DNA of 53,576 nucleotides from the NCBI GenBank assembly GCA_035508495.1, contig DATJMX010000065.1, positions 1 to 53,576 on the forward strand, given 5' to 3'. The position numbers and the translations under genes were made by a program. The DNA comes from Candidatus Binataceae bacterium (lineage in GTDB: Bacteria > Desulfobacterota > Binatia > Binatales > Binataceae). Under the pieces are notes generated by a model. That model made no database searches and had not been told where the DNA came from. It saw only the letters and a program-made list of their open reading frames with translations. Below are positions 1 through 8,886 of the stretch, piece by piece. Numbering within the stretch: the stretch's first letter is position 1; the number at the start of each line of letters is the position of its first letter.

Positions 1-141
1 GCATTGTCGACGATTCAGGACGCAAATATCGCGCAGACCTACGCGACCTTCACCAAGGAGACGGTGCTCCAGCAGGCCGGCGTCCAGGTGCTGAAACAGG
101 CGGATAACACGCCGTCGCAGCTCCTCGCGCTGTTCCAGTAG
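1..141 (+). CDS. Flagellin, C-terminal fragment
   Basis: The window opens inside an ORF whose last 46 residues read as the C-terminal D0 helix of flagellin. It has an A-L-S-T-I-Q-D-A-N-I-A start, a long amphipathic helix with T-x-L-Q-Q-A-G-V-x-V-L, and an ending close to the family's A-N-x-x-P-Q-x-x-L-x-L-L (here ADNTPSQLLALFQ). In flagellins this region packs in the filament core and carries the export and polymerisation surface. The gene runs off the left edge, so its length and glycosylated D2/D3 region cannot be seen. fliD and a fliS-like gene follow on the same strand, which supports the call. Confidence 0.85.
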   Translation, partial: ALSTIQDANIAQTYATFTKETVLQQAGVQVLKQADNTPSQLLALFQ

Positions 142-158
142 AGCGTCATCGACCGTTA

Positions 159-184
159 GCCGGGTGAGGACCGCCTCACCCGGC
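159..184 (+). terminator. Strong hairpin between flagellin and fliD
   Basis: A perfect 11-bp GC-rich stem (159-169 with 174-184) encloses a 4-nt ACCG loop, 18 bp after the flagellin stop. No T-tract follows. It could be a factor-dependent terminator, or a 3' stabilising/attenuating hairpin that lets abundant flagellin mRNA outnumber the fliD message. Confidence 0.6.
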
Positions 185-237
185 CCGAGTGGAAGGAGCC
201 GGGGGAACTGGCGAAGAGCTGAACCAAGGAAGAATCT

Positions 238-1899
238 ATGTCGTCAACGTCGGCAACATCACCGGTCACTTTCTCCAACTTCACGGGCATCGATTTCAAT
301 CAGATCATCAGCGCGATCACGGCCGCGGACCAGGTTCCGATCAACAATCTTCAAAACCAGGTTGTGGCCGAGAACACGGCCATCAGCACGCTCGGCACGA
401 TCGGCGGCGATTTCACGTCGTTCCAGACCGCGCTCAACAACCTCAATACCAGCACCGCGATCGCGCCGATGGGCGTCACGGTTTCAAGTGGCGCGCCGTT
501 CAGCGCCTCGGTAATCGGCGGCCCGACGGCGGGAACCTACAGCGTCAGCGTCAATCAGCTGGCCTCGGCAGAATCGCTCGCCTCGCAAGGTTACGCGAGC
601 GACACCGATTCGGTCGGCAGCGGCACGATCACGATCACTTCGGGCGGCACGCCGTACCCGGTCACGATCGACTCGACGAACAACACCCTCGACGGCGTGG
701 CCTCAGCCATCAACGCGGCCGGCGCGGGCGTGACCGCGCAGGTCGAAAATACCGGCATCACGGGCGCCCCTTATCGCCTCGTCATCACGAGCAACGAAAC
801 CGGAACCGCAAACGGCTTCACAGTCAGTCAATCGCTGAGCGGTGGCACCTCACCCGATTTCACCGACAACGAGATCGGCCCCGTCAGCTCGGCGATAACG
901 GGAACTTCCACGGCCACTATCGGCGGCTCTTACACCGGCAGCCTCTCGCAAGGCTACCAGTTCACCGTGACCTCGGGCGGCACGCTCGGCACCGATCCGA
1001 TAACGATCGCGTACACCTCGGACTCCGGCGAGCAAGGCTCGATCGTGGTCCCCGCCAATTATTCCGGCGGCGCGCTCACCGTCGCCGATGGACTCACGCT
1101 CTCGCTTGCCGGCGGCACGCTCAATACCGGCGATAGCTTCGCGGTGGGCGCCTTCGTTCCGCAGCTCAGCGCTGCGCAGAACGCGCAGGTCCAGATCGGT
1201 AATCAGATTGTCACATCGTCGACCAATGCGGTGAGCAACGCGATACCGGGGGTGATGCTCGCGCTCGGCAACACGGGAGGTCCCGCAACGGTCAGCGTTG
1301 CTCCGGATCAAGTGGCGCAGGGCAACGACATCAACGCGGCGGTGCAGGCGTACAACACTCTGGTCAATGACATCACCACCAATACGCAGGCGGTTCCAAA
1401 TCAGACCGCGCCGCCGCTCGCCAGCGACGGCGGCCTGCGCGAGGTCCTGTTCAATCTGCAAATGCAGCTCGGGAACATCAACCTCTCCAACCTCGGCATC
1501 ACGGTCAACCAGACCACCGGGCAGTTGAGTTTCAGCCAGGCGAGCTTCGCGACCGCGCAGGATTCCAACCCGAGCGCGGTGAGCTCGGCGACGCAGCAGC
1601 TCTATTCGGCGATGAATCCAATCGTCAGTGGGGCGCTGCAACCGAACGACGGCGTGATCGCGAGCGAGACTGCTTCGGATCAGACCCAGGTCACGAGTCT
1701 CGACGCCCAGATCACCAATATGAACAACGAGCTCAACCAGCAGACCGAGCAGCTGCAGGCACAATACGCGCTGCTCCAGGGCACCATCGCATCGTACCAA
1801 AGTCTCGCCGCGCTGTTCACCGACAGCTCGAGCAGCGACTCATCGACAACGTCGAGTTCGACCACCATACCGGGGACCAATCTCACGATGTCGGCCTAA
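238..1899 (+). CDS. fliD: Flagellar filament capping protein FliD
   Basis: This 553-residue protein is the hook-associated protein 2 / filament cap, which sits at the tip of the growing flagellum and helps exported flagellin fold. The N-terminus (about residues 14-110) has the FliD_N pattern F-x-G-I-D-F-N-Q-I-I-S-A-I followed by an L-x-x-L-x-S-F-like helix. The middle is Ser/Thr/Gly-rich repeat-like surface domain. The last 120 residues are a coiled-coil FliD_C region (DAQITNMNNELNQQTEQL), followed by a Ser/Thr-rich tail. ATG 238 is preceded by AAGGA at good spacing. A fliS-like gene starts 21 bp downstream, the usual fliDS order. Confidence 0.93.
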   Translation: MSSTSATSPVTFSNFTGIDFNQIISAITAADQVPINNLQNQVVAENTAISTLGTIGGDFTSFQTALNNLNTSTAIAPMGVTVSSGAPFSASVIGGPTAGTYSVSVNQLASAESLASQGYASDTDSVGSGTITITSGGTPYPVTIDSTNNTLDGVASAINAAGAGVTAQVENTGITGAPYRLVITSNETGTANGFTVSQSLSGGTSPDFTDNEIGPVSSAITGTSTATIGGSYTGSLSQGYQFTVTSGGTLGTDPITIAYTSDSGEQGSIVVPANYSGGALTVADGLTLSLAGGTLNTGDSFAVGAFVPQLSAAQNAQVQIGNQIVTSSTNAVSNAIPGVMLALGNTGGPATVSVAPDQVAQGNDINAAVQAYNTLVNDITTNTQAVPNQTAPPLASDGGLREVLFNLQMQLGNINLSNLGITVNQTTGQLSFSQASFATAQDSNPSAVSSATQQLYSAMNPIVSGALQPNDGVIASETASDQTQVTSLDAQITNMNNELNQQTEQLQAQYALLQGTIASYQSLAALFTDSSSSDSSTTSSSTTIPGTNLTMSA

Positions 1900-1920
1900 A
1901 TCAAGCAAGGAAACAGACTC

Positions 1921-2334
1921 ATGCGACACATGGCAGCATACGCACAACTCCAGACCGTCACGCTCGGCGGCGAACAGGCGTTCGAGGAACTCTACACCCG
2001 CCTGGCGCGCTGGACGGGCGAGGCCGCCGACTGCCTGCGAGGCGGCGACGCAGCGACCGCGGAGACGCGCCTGGAGAAGTGCGTGTCGCTGCTCGGCTAC
2101 ATGGATCGCGTCATCGATCTCTCGCAGAACTACGAGATCGCCGCCGCCATCCTGAGCCTGCATCGTTTTGCAATCGGCGCGCTGGTGAAGGCCAAGGCGC
2201 AGCGCACTGCGAGCGATCTCGCCGGGCTGCCGCAGGTCTTCCTCGGACTCGCCGAGATCTTCGCGGCGATGGCGGCCAAGTGCATTCCACACCTGGAGAG
2301 CGAGTACGGCGTCAACGCGCCGGCGCTCGAGTAG
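1921..2334 (+). CDS. fliS: FliS-like flagellar export chaperone
   Basis: This 137-residue, all-helical protein has the size and layout of FliS, the cytoplasmic chaperone that holds the flagellin C-terminus until export. The helix pattern E-E-L-Y-x-R-L-A-R-W, a 'C-L-R-G-G-D-A-A-T-A-E-T-R-L-E-K' turn, and the 'S-x-x-Y-E-I-A-A-A-I-L-S-L-H-R' segment parallel FliS helices 2-4. Its position directly after fliD is strong context. The sequence is diverged: the N-terminal Tyr-containing motif is only approximate. I therefore treat the family as likely rather than certain. Confidence 0.75.
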   Translation: MRHMAAYAQLQTVTLGGEQAFEELYTRLARWTGEAADCLRGGDAATAETRLEKCVSLLGYMDRVIDLSQNYEIAAAILSLHRFAIGALVKAKAQRTASDLAGLPQVFLGLAEIFAAMAAKCIPHLESEYGVNAPALE

Positions 2335-2364
2335 CGCCCCCGCGTAGTCCGCGAGGTCCAGGTT

Positions 2365-4482
2365 ATGAAGGCCGGTCAGCGCAAAGCAGAGGTCAGAGCC
2401 CGCGAGTGGCGCTCTCCCCTCGCACAGGCTCACACCCTCCCGGCCTTATGCGATGCGCGCCAGCCGGACCTCGCGGACACTTTCATCGCACGTGCGAATG
2501 CGGCGGCGGTGCGCAGCGATTTCGCGACCACGGTCAGATACTACAAGCGGGCGTTGGAGCGGCGGCCGCGCGACGCCGAATTGTGGTCCAATCTGGGCTG
2601 CGCACAGACCCGCCGCGGCCGCGCTCGCGATGCGCTCAAGTCGTTCGTGCGCGCGCTCGAAATCGACCCCGACTCGGCGCGCGCCAATTCGAATCTCGCC
2701 ACCGCGCTGGAAGCCGCGGGCCGCGTTGACGACGCGATCGTGCTCTATCGACGCGCGGTCGCGCTCGATCCGCGCTACGCGCTCGCGCACTGCAACCTCG
2801 GCGGAGCCCTGCAGCGTGCGAACCGGCTCGACGAAGCAATCCGTCATTACCTCCTCGCACTCAAGATCGACCCGGAAATGGCCGACGCGTGCTCCAACCT
2901 CGGCTGCGCGATGCAGGCGCTCGGTCATATCGAAACCGCCGACGCATGCTTTCGACGCGCGCTGACGATCCGCCCCGATCATCACGAAGCGCTCATCAAT
3001 CTAGGTGACGTGTGGCGTGAGCAGGGGCGCTTCAACGAAGCGCTCGGATGCTATCGGCGTGCGATTGCGCAGCGTCCGCAGGAGTGGGGCGTGCGGGTCA
3101 AGGAAGCGCTGACGCTGCCGGTGGTGCTCGAGTCGAGCGATCAAGCCGAACAACTGCGCGCGCGAATGGTCAGCACGCTCGAAGCGCTCGAACGCGAGGG
3201 CGCGCGGCTTGACGATCCGAACCGCGAAGTCGGGATGGCGAACTTCTATCTCGCGTACCAGGGTCACAACGACGCGCCCCTGCAGGCGCGGATCGCGCAA
3301 TTCTATCTTCGAGCCTGCCCTGATCTCGCGTGGAGCGCGCCGCATTGTCACGTTCCGCGCGCGCCGCGCCGGCGGCTCAAAGTTGGCATCGTGTCCGCAC
3401 ACCTGGGCGATCACACGGTCGGCAAGCTCTATCTCGGCATCATTCAAAAGCTGTCGCGCGAGCGCTTCGAGGTCATCGTGATGCGCCCGGGGCGCAAGAA
3501 CGAAGCGGCGGCGAAGGCGATCGGCGCGGCTGCCGATCGCGATGTCGAGCTGTCACTCGATCTGCGCACGGCGCGCCAGCAGATCGCGGCCGAAGAGCTC
3601 GACATCCTGTTCTACCCCGATATCGGGATGGGCTCGCTAACGTATTTTTTGGGCTTTGCGCGGCTGGCCCCGGTGCAATGCGTCAGTTGGGGGCACCCGG
3701 TTACGACCGGCATTCCGAACATCGACTATTTCCTCTCGGCGCGGGGCCTTGAGCCGGCCGCTGCGCAGGCGCACTACACCGAACAATTGGTGGAGCTCGA
3801 TTCTCTGCCGGTTTACTACAGGCGTCCCGAGCGCGACGTCGAACCGCTGACGCGCGAGCAGCTCGGACTGCCGGCGGCGGCCACGCTCTACGTATGCCCG
3901 CAGAGCATCTTCAAGTTTCATCCCGCTTTCGACCTCGAGCTGGCGGCGCTTTTGCGGCGCGATCCAGACGGGCACCTGGTCCTGATCGCGGGCCAGCGCC
4001 CGTATTGGAGCAAGCTGCTCGGCGCGCGAATCGCGCGCAACTGCCCCGATATCGCGGGCCGGGTCGTATTTGTGCCGCGGGTCAGCCAGGCGCTCTTCCC
4101 ACGATTGCTGAAAACCGCGGACGTCCTGCTCGATCCACCTTATTTCGGTGGTGGTAACACCAGCTTCGAGGCCTTCGCGGCGGGGCTTCCGATCATCACG
4201 TGGCCGGCGCCCTTCATGCGCGGCCGCGTCACCGCAGGCTGTTACGAGCGGATGGGCATCACGGAGTTGATCGCGGACAGCATGGAGTCATACGTCGAAC
4301 TCGCGTACCGCGTCGCTCATGACCGCGAGTATCGCGAGCGTGTTTGCGCCGAGATCAAACGGCGCGCCGACGTGCTGTTCGAGGACAGGGCCGCGATCGC
4401 CGATCTTGAGCGCTTCTTCATCGCCGCGGCAGATGCCGCCGGCGAGGGCCGTAAAATCGCCACTCCGGGAGTCCAACCATGA
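2365..4482 (+). CDS. TPR / O-GlcNAc-transferase-like protein glycosyltransferase
   Basis: The 705-residue protein has about six TPR repeats (roughly residues 40-290, with repeating 'A-x-x-N-L-G-x-A-L-x-x-x-G-R-x-D-E-A-I-x-x-Y'). A GT41 catalytic region like SPINDLY/OGT follows from about residue 340 to 690. Recognisable GT41 elements are V-G-I-V-S-A-H-L-G-D-H, Q-C-V-S-W-G-H-P-x-T-T-G, Y-V-C-P-Q-S-I-F-K-F-H-P and D-P-P-Y-F-G-G-G-N-T-S-F-E-A. These enzymes move a sugar, usually GlcNAc, from a UDP donor to Ser/Thr of proteins. Because it follows fliD-fliS, flagellin is the likely acceptor; this is inference. The stop overlaps the next start by 4 bp. Confidence 0.88.
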   Translation: MKAGQRKAEVRAREWRSPLAQAHTLPALCDARQPDLADTFIARANAAAVRSDFATTVRYYKRALERRPRDAELWSNLGCAQTRRGRARDALKSFVRALEIDPDSARANSNLATALEAAGRVDDAIVLYRRAVALDPRYALAHCNLGGALQRANRLDEAIRHYLLALKIDPEMADACSNLGCAMQALGHIETADACFRRALTIRPDHHEALINLGDVWREQGRFNEALGCYRRAIAQRPQEWGVRVKEALTLPVVLESSDQAEQLRARMVSTLEALEREGARLDDPNREVGMANFYLAYQGHNDAPLQARIAQFYLRACPDLAWSAPHCHVPRAPRRRLKVGIVSAHLGDHTVGKLYLGIIQKLSRERFEVIVMRPGRKNEAAAKAIGAAADRDVELSLDLRTARQQIAAEELDILFYPDIGMGSLTYFLGFARLAPVQCVSWGHPVTTGIPNIDYFLSARGLEPAAAQAHYTEQLVELDSLPVYYRRPERDVEPLTREQLGLPAAATLYVCPQSIFKFHPAFDLELAALLRRDPDGHLVLIAGQRPYWSKLLGARIARNCPDIAGRVVFVPRVSQALFPRLLKTADVLLDPPYFGGGNTSFEAFAAGLPIITWPAPFMRGRVTAGCYERMGITELIADSMESYVELAYRVAHDREYRERVCAEIKRRADVLFEDRAAIADLERFFIAAADAAGEGRKIATPGVQP

Positions 4483-5780
4483 ACGAACATATCGATGATG
4501 CGCGCGAGGCGACCTGTCCGGCCTGCGGCTATCATATCGCGGTCGCTTTTTTTGATGGCGGAGTACAGCCGCTGGCGACCCTCGGATGGCCCGCCAACGC
4601 CGAGGCGGCGCTTACGATGACGCGTTTGCCGGTAAACTTCGTGCGCTGCGTCGAATGCGGTCATGTGTACAATCCCGATTTCCAATACGCGCAGGTGCCA
4701 TACACCGACAAGCCGAATCTGATGTTCAATCGCGGCACGCGATGGTCGGAATTCGTGACCGAGACCGTCGACAACATTTTGGGCATGGTTCCGGAGCGGC
4801 CGGTGGTGGTCGAGATCGGTCATGGCGATGCGAGCCTGCTGGCGGCGATGTCCTCGCGATGCTCGCGGGGCCGCTTCGTCGGTTTCGATCCGCATGGCGC
4901 GCGCGGCACGCACAAGAACGTCGAATTGCGCGCCGAGCTGTTCAATCCGGGCGAGCACCTCGCCGAGCTGGCGCCCGATATTGTGGTCAGCCGCCACGTG
5001 CTGGAGCATCTGGCCAACCCGCTCGCCTTTCTCGAGCACATTGCGTTCGCCGCGGCGCGACTCCATCGCGCGCAGCTCTGCTACTTCGAGGTCCCATGCA
5101 TCGACCGCGCGCTCGAGACGCGCCGCACCGTCGACTTTTACTATGAGCACAACTCGCAGTTTACGACAGAGTCGTTCAAGCGGATGCTGGGACGATGCGG
5201 CGCGGGATTGTCGAGCATCAGCCACGGCTACGACGGCGAGGTGATCTTCGCCTACGTCAGCCTGGGCGCGCCGCGCAGGCATCTGGCGTCCGCCGTTGAA
5301 GCGCGCGAGTTCCGCGTCGCAACCCACGAGGCGGCGGCGGGAATTCGCCGCAAGCTGAAAGAGCTGCTCGCTTCGGGACTTTCGATCGCGATCTGGGGTG
5401 GCACCGGCAAGTCCGCCGCTTTCATTAATCGCTTCGGCCTCGATGCCGCACGCTTTCCGATCGTGGTCGATTCAGACGCGGCCAAGGCCGGCACGTTCGT
5501 GCCGGGCACCGGACAGGAAATCCGGTCCGCGTCGTGGTTGAAGGATCGGCCGGTCGATGTCGTGATCATCCCACCCCAGTGGCGCGCCCGCGATATCATC
5601 GCCGAGATGGAAAGAACGGGCATCAGGTTCGATCGCGTTCTGATCGAGCATCAGGGTGAGCTGATCGACTTCTTCACCGATCCGCATCCATACCTCGAAT
5701 ACAAACCGCGCCAGGCACGCGGCCGATCACGCGAAGCGCATCGCGGCACGCCCGCGAGCGCTCTCAACGCCGTTCACTAG
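4479..5780 (+). CDS. Zinc-binding SAM-dependent C-methyltransferase
   Basis: The 433-residue protein resembles NDP-hexose C-methyltransferases. An N-terminal zinc knuckle uses C13/C16 and C57/C60. A class I SAM fold follows, with V-V-V-E-I-G-H-G-D as motif I near residue 108 and D-I-V-V-S-R-H-V-L-E-H-L-A-N-P further on. The C-terminal domain contains an I-A-I-W-G-G-T-G-K nucleotide-like loop as in Methyltransf_14 enzymes. It is translationally coupled (ATGA) to the GT41 glycosyltransferase. The pair therefore probably makes or decorates the sugar placed on flagellin. The exact sugar substrate is unknown. Confidence 0.82.
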   Translation: MNEHIDDAREATCPACGYHIAVAFFDGGVQPLATLGWPANAEAALTMTRLPVNFVRCVECGHVYNPDFQYAQVPYTDKPNLMFNRGTRWSEFVTETVDNILGMVPERPVVVEIGHGDASLLAAMSSRCSRGRFVGFDPHGARGTHKNVELRAELFNPGEHLAELAPDIVVSRHVLEHLANPLAFLEHIAFAAARLHRAQLCYFEVPCIDRALETRRTVDFYYEHNSQFTTESFKRMLGRCGAGLSSISHGYDGEVIFAYVSLGAPRRHLASAVEAREFRVATHEAAAGIRRKLKELLASGLSIAIWGGTGKSAAFINRFGLDAARFPIVVDSDAAKAGTFVPGTGQEIRSASWLKDRPVDVVIIPPQWRARDIIAEMERTGIRFDRVLIEHQGELIDFFTDPHPYLEYKPRQARGRSREAHRGTPASALNAVH

Positions 5781-5816
5781 AAAGAAAAAGAGCGGTGGCC
5801 TTGTCAGCCACCGCTC
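5781..5816 (-). terminator. Rho-independent terminator of the FecR gene
   Basis: Reading leftward from the FecR-domain gene, a perfect 10-bp stem (5807-5816 with 5790-5799, 7-nt loop) is followed by a T-rich run (complement of AAAGAAAAA at 5781-5789). The element sits 23 bp past the stop codon and also marks the end of the plus-strand methyltransferase gene. Confidence 0.85.
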
Positions 5817-5838
5817 CGTTCGATCCGGTCTGCGTCAG

Positions 5839-6627
5839 TTATTTCGAGGAACTCGGCGGTGGCGTGTTGTTGCTTCCACCACCAGTCGTGCCCGCGACTA
5901 CCCCGCCAGCGATCGCACCACCGGCGGCAATCACGCCGAGAGTTGTAAGAGTTGCGGGTCCGAGTCCAGCTCCGGCCGCAGCCGCTTCGGCGCCAGTCGG
6001 AATGTAGCCGCAAGGAACGATCACATACTGACCCTTGCCCACGTCCTGACCGGGGTCGTTTGGCGTGGCCGGATTGGTCACGTGCACTACGCCGTCCTCG
6101 ACCCAGACTTCCGTGATCTGCCGGCAATCGGGATATTTCTTGGATTTCGGCGTACCCTCTTCGTAGTCCTCATCCCACTCGGTGCCGCGGACCGCTCCAA
6201 CTGCGTTGGGAGTGTGAACTTCGAAAGCGTTGGGCGACCCGGTGCGCATCGCCCCGACGATCAGAGTATGCAAACGTCCGCCGAGGAGGCCGACCTTGCT
6301 CGGCGCTTCGGCGCCGCCGATGTTCTGGCTTTCATCGATCGAGAGACTGCTGTTCGACGACAGTGTCATTGCGCTGCCGCCGAGCATCGAAATAGTCAAA
6401 AAGGAGTTGGCTCCCGTGTTCACCTTGTCATGAAGCTGAACCGGCATCGACAAGGTTGCGGGGGTCGTCGCGGCACCGCGAGTAACCGTCGCCGTGCCTT
6501 GCAGAAGTGAAATTGTGCCGACCGTCTGCGCGAATACCGCCGACGACGAAACAGCCAATCCTGCTGATATCAGCGCAGCTGTGACGAAACCGCGCGGCGT
6601 ATTGCTCGGAAACCGGGGCAACCGCAT
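5839..6627 (-). CDS. Secreted FecR-domain protein
   Basis: This 262-residue protein starts with a signal peptide (MRLPRF..., hydrophobic core, A-V-F-A-Q cleavage near residue 33). It then has a FecR-like beta-rich domain: G-T-x-x-L-L-Q-G-T-A-T-V-T-R, 'L-H-D-K-V-N-T-G-A-N-S', and 'F-E-V-H-T-P-N-A-V-G-A-V-R-G-T-E-W'. The tail is Ala/Gly-rich and hydrophobic (about 205-250), ending in N-T-P-P-P-S-S-S-K, and may be membrane-associated. No sigma factor or anti-sigma partner lies nearby. This is therefore the stand-alone exported type rather than a FecIR regulator. AGGAAGG precedes the ATG. Confidence 0.85.
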   Translation of the reverse strand: MRLPRFPSNTPRGFVTAALISAGLAVSSSAVFAQTVGTISLLQGTATVTRGAATTPATLSMPVQLHDKVNTGANSFLTISMLGGSAMTLSSNSSLSIDESQNIGGAEAPSKVGLLGGRLHTLIVGAMRTGSPNAFEVHTPNAVGAVRGTEWDEDYEEGTPKSKKYPDCRQITEVWVEDGVVHVTNPATPNDPGQDVGKGQYVIVPCGYIPTGAEAAAAGAGLGPATLTTLGVIAAGGAIAGGVVAGTTGGGSNNTPPPSSSK

Positions 6628-6765
6628 GCTAAATCGACCTTCCTAAAGAATTTCCCGCCCGCTCGAACTTGTCACAATTTTCGAGCTAAAAGCAAACGTC
6701 GCGCTAGCTTAGCAACCGAAATCTATTGTTAGAAGGCCTAGACACAGCCACGCGCACTGTATCCC

Positions 6766-7998
6766 TCACTCTATAGCGAGGCTGGCAAACGACACCGCCG
6801 ACTCGGTTTGCGGCTCCATCGCGATTCCATACTTGAGCAGGCGCGCGGATTTGCCTTTAAGCAGCTCCAGCTGGGTGTACATCGGCGCCAGCCCGCAGAT
6901 CCGGCGCGCATCGCGATCCTTAGCGACATCGGCAAAGAATCCCTCGGGATCGCCACGCTTGATGTGCTCGATTAACTGGAAGTCTTCGCGCTGTACACGC
7001 GAGGCTACATCCTGGTCGACTGCGAATGGGTCGCCGAACTTCTTGCCGACGTGCGCGAAATCAACACCCGCGATCACGAGCGCCTGGCGTTCCTCGGCGG
7101 CGAGCTCCTCGCGCAGCGCGTTTATAAATGACGCGACGCGCTCGTCGCGCGCCGGAGCCTCACCGCGCGCGACCATTTCGTGAAACGAGCTGACGAGAAT
7201 CGGCACCACTTTGTAGCCGCGCGTACCGAGGGTCCACGCCAGGAACAAGATCTGAAACTCGATCGAGTGCTCGCTGCGATGCAACAATTCGTCGGCAAAG
7301 AGATCACCGGCGGTATAGCGCTCGGAGAGGCGGTCGATGAAGGCGGCGTCGGTTTCGACGGGCCCGAATGGCGTCGCATAGTTCTTGCGCGTCGCGGTGA
7401 AAAGCTCCGGACCGCCGCCATAGTGCGAGGTGCCCAGGATCACGACCAGCTCGGGCAGCTCGTGCGACATCAGCTCGTGATAAGCGTGGGCATAGGCGGC
7501 GGCGCCGCGTCGCGGATCGATATGAGGTGAAATAAGCCCGGAAAGCGTGGCGCTCTTCTTGTCGGCCGGCGCACGTCCCGGTCCCTCCGGCGCATCGAAG
7601 AACGCTGCAAGCTCGAGTCGCAGCTTGGCCGGATCGCTCTCGTAACAAAGTCCGGCCAGCGCGGCTGGCCGATCGGGTGCGGCGAGAAATTCCTGGCGTA
7701 CCTGCCGCATGCGCTCGGCGAACGCAGGCGAGTCGAGGAAAAATCCCTGGTCGAGCGCGTTTACCAGCTCTTCGAGCTTTTCGATCGGTATGATCTCGCC
7801 ATTGAAGCGCCGCGCAAACGCCGTCTGGATGTCGCGCAGCGAATGCTCGCCGTCGAAAAGCGTGACCAGGTGATAGGCACCCATCCCGAGCAGTATCGGC
7901 TGCGGCGCGTAGCCCGCGGGATCGCGCAGACCGATAAACGTCTGACCCTGCTGTTCGACCGGAAAAGCTTCGAGCGGACGAATTTTGGGATTTTCCAT
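6766..7998 (-). CDS. Memo-family (AmmeMemoRadiSam system protein B) protein with N-terminal extension
   Basis: Residues about 125-410 form a Memo domain, related to class III ring-opening dioxygenases. Visible markers are I-S-P-H-I-D-P-R-R-G, L-G-T-S-H-Y-G-G, H-R-S-E-H-S-I-E-F-Q and G-V-D-F-A-H-V-G. The first ~110 residues form a separate domain (L-F-D-G-E-H-S-L-R-D-I-Q-x-x-F-A-R-R-F) that resembles a small winged-helix or PqqD-like module; this is my reading. In AmmeMemoRadiSam loci, Memo sits with AMMECR1 and a radical SAM protein, but neither is adjacent here. The biochemical role of bacterial Memo is unsettled. Confidence 0.87.
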   Translation of the reverse strand: MENPKIRPLEAFPVEQQGQTFIGLRDPAGYAPQPILLGMGAYHLVTLFDGEHSLRDIQTAFARRFNGEIIPIEKLEELVNALDQGFFLDSPAFAERMRQVRQEFLAAPDRPAALAGLCYESDPAKLRLELAAFFDAPEGPGRAPADKKSATLSGLISPHIDPRRGAAAYAHAYHELMSHELPELVVILGTSHYGGGPELFTATRKNYATPFGPVETDAAFIDRLSERYTAGDLFADELLHRSEHSIEFQILFLAWTLGTRGYKVVPILVSSFHEMVARGEAPARDERVASFINALREELAAEERQALVIAGVDFAHVGKKFGDPFAVDQDVASRVQREDFQLIEHIKRGDPEGFFADVAKDRDARRICGLAPMYTQLELLKGKSARLLKYGIAMEPQTESAVSFASLAIE

Positions 7999-8121
7999 TG
8001 TGGATCGCGCCCGCGTCTGGGCGTTGAAATCGATGCGCGTTTACAGATGCTAGGGGCTTTGGCAGACTGCGGCAAGCGTGCTCATCGCACGCGGCATGAA
8101 AATCCGCACGCAGGTCAGAGC

Positions 8122-8886
8122 ATGAAGATTGTCCGCTATCTGCAGGATGGCTTCGCGCGTTACGGCGCGCTCGAAAACGAATCGATCGTCGCGCTCGAAG
8201 GTCCGCTCGAGGCACTCAGGAAGTCTCCCGACGCCAAACCGCTTCGGAGCGCCGACGTCAAGCTGCTCGCGCCCGTCGCGCCGAGCAAGATCGTCGCGGT
8301 CGGCGTCAACTATCGCGATCACGCCAAGGAGATGGGCCGCGAGCTGCCGGCCGAGCCGCTCATCTTTATAAAGCCCTCGACCTGCGTGATCGGACCCGCC
8401 GATCCGATCGTCTATCCGCCGCAGTCGCAGCTCGTTCACTACGAGGGCGAGCTCGCGATCGTGATCGCGCGCAAAGCCTCGAAGGTGAGTGAGAAAGACG
8501 CGCGCAAATACGTGCTCGGCTACACGATCCTCAACGATGTCACCGCGCGCGATCTCCAGCGCCGCGACGTCCAGTTCACACGCGGCAAGGGCTTCGACAC
8601 CTTCGCGCCAGTCGGCCCCCTGATAGCGACGGACATCGATCCGCGCGACCTCGGGATCGAAACCCGCGTCGGCGGCGAGGTGCGCCAGCACGGCCGCACC
8701 TCCGATATGATCTTCGGGTGCGACTTCGTGTTGAGTTATATCTCGCACATTATGACGCTGCTGCCGGGCGACGTTGTCTCGACCGGAACACCGGCTGGAG
8801 TCGGCGCGATGAAACCGGGCGATTCCGTCGAAGTCGAAATCGAAAAGATCGGATGTCTGACCAACACCGTCATCGCGCCCAGCTGA
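8122..8886 (+). CDS. Fumarylacetoacetate hydrolase family protein
   Basis: The 254-residue protein is a short FAH-fold hydrolase or isomerase of the 2-hydroxyhepta-2,4-diene-1,7-dioate isomerase / acylpyruvase kind, acting in aromatic or keto-acid breakdown. Family marks include V-G-V-N-Y-R-D-H-A-K-E, the metal-binding H-Y-E-G-E-L-A-I-V-I, 'G-Y-T-I-L-N-D-V-T-A-R-D-L-Q' and 'T-G-T-P-A-G-V-G'. I place the start at ATG 8122 because the family begins M-K-I-V-R-Y; the open frame upstream overlaps the divergent Memo gene. The downstream Rieske gene begins within its 3' end. Confidence 0.9.
   Translation: MKIVRYLQDGFARYGALENESIVALEGPLEALRKSPDAKPLRSADVKLLAPVAPSKIVAVGVNYRDHAKEMGRELPAEPLIFIKPSTCVIGPADPIVYPPQSQLVHYEGELAIVIARKASKVSEKDARKYVLGYTILNDVTARDLQRRDVQFTRGKGFDTFAPVGPLIATDIDPRDLGIETRVGGEVRQHGRTSDMIFGCDFVLSYISHIMTLLPGDVVSTGTPAGVGAMKPGDSVEVEIEKIGCLTNTVIAPS

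Noticed and set aside
850..1800. Long minus-strand ORF opposite fliD
   Set aside because: Its sequence is Arg/Ala/His-rich with no family character, the pattern of an antisense shadow in GC-rich DNA; fliD has clear motifs.
2079..2729. Plus-strand ORF across the fliS end and OGT start
   Set aside because: Arg/Gly/Pro-rich shadow in another frame than both real genes.
4317..5327. Long minus-strand ORF opposite the methyltransferase gene
   Set aside because: Low-complexity Arg/Ala composition and complete overlap with two well-supported plus-strand genes.
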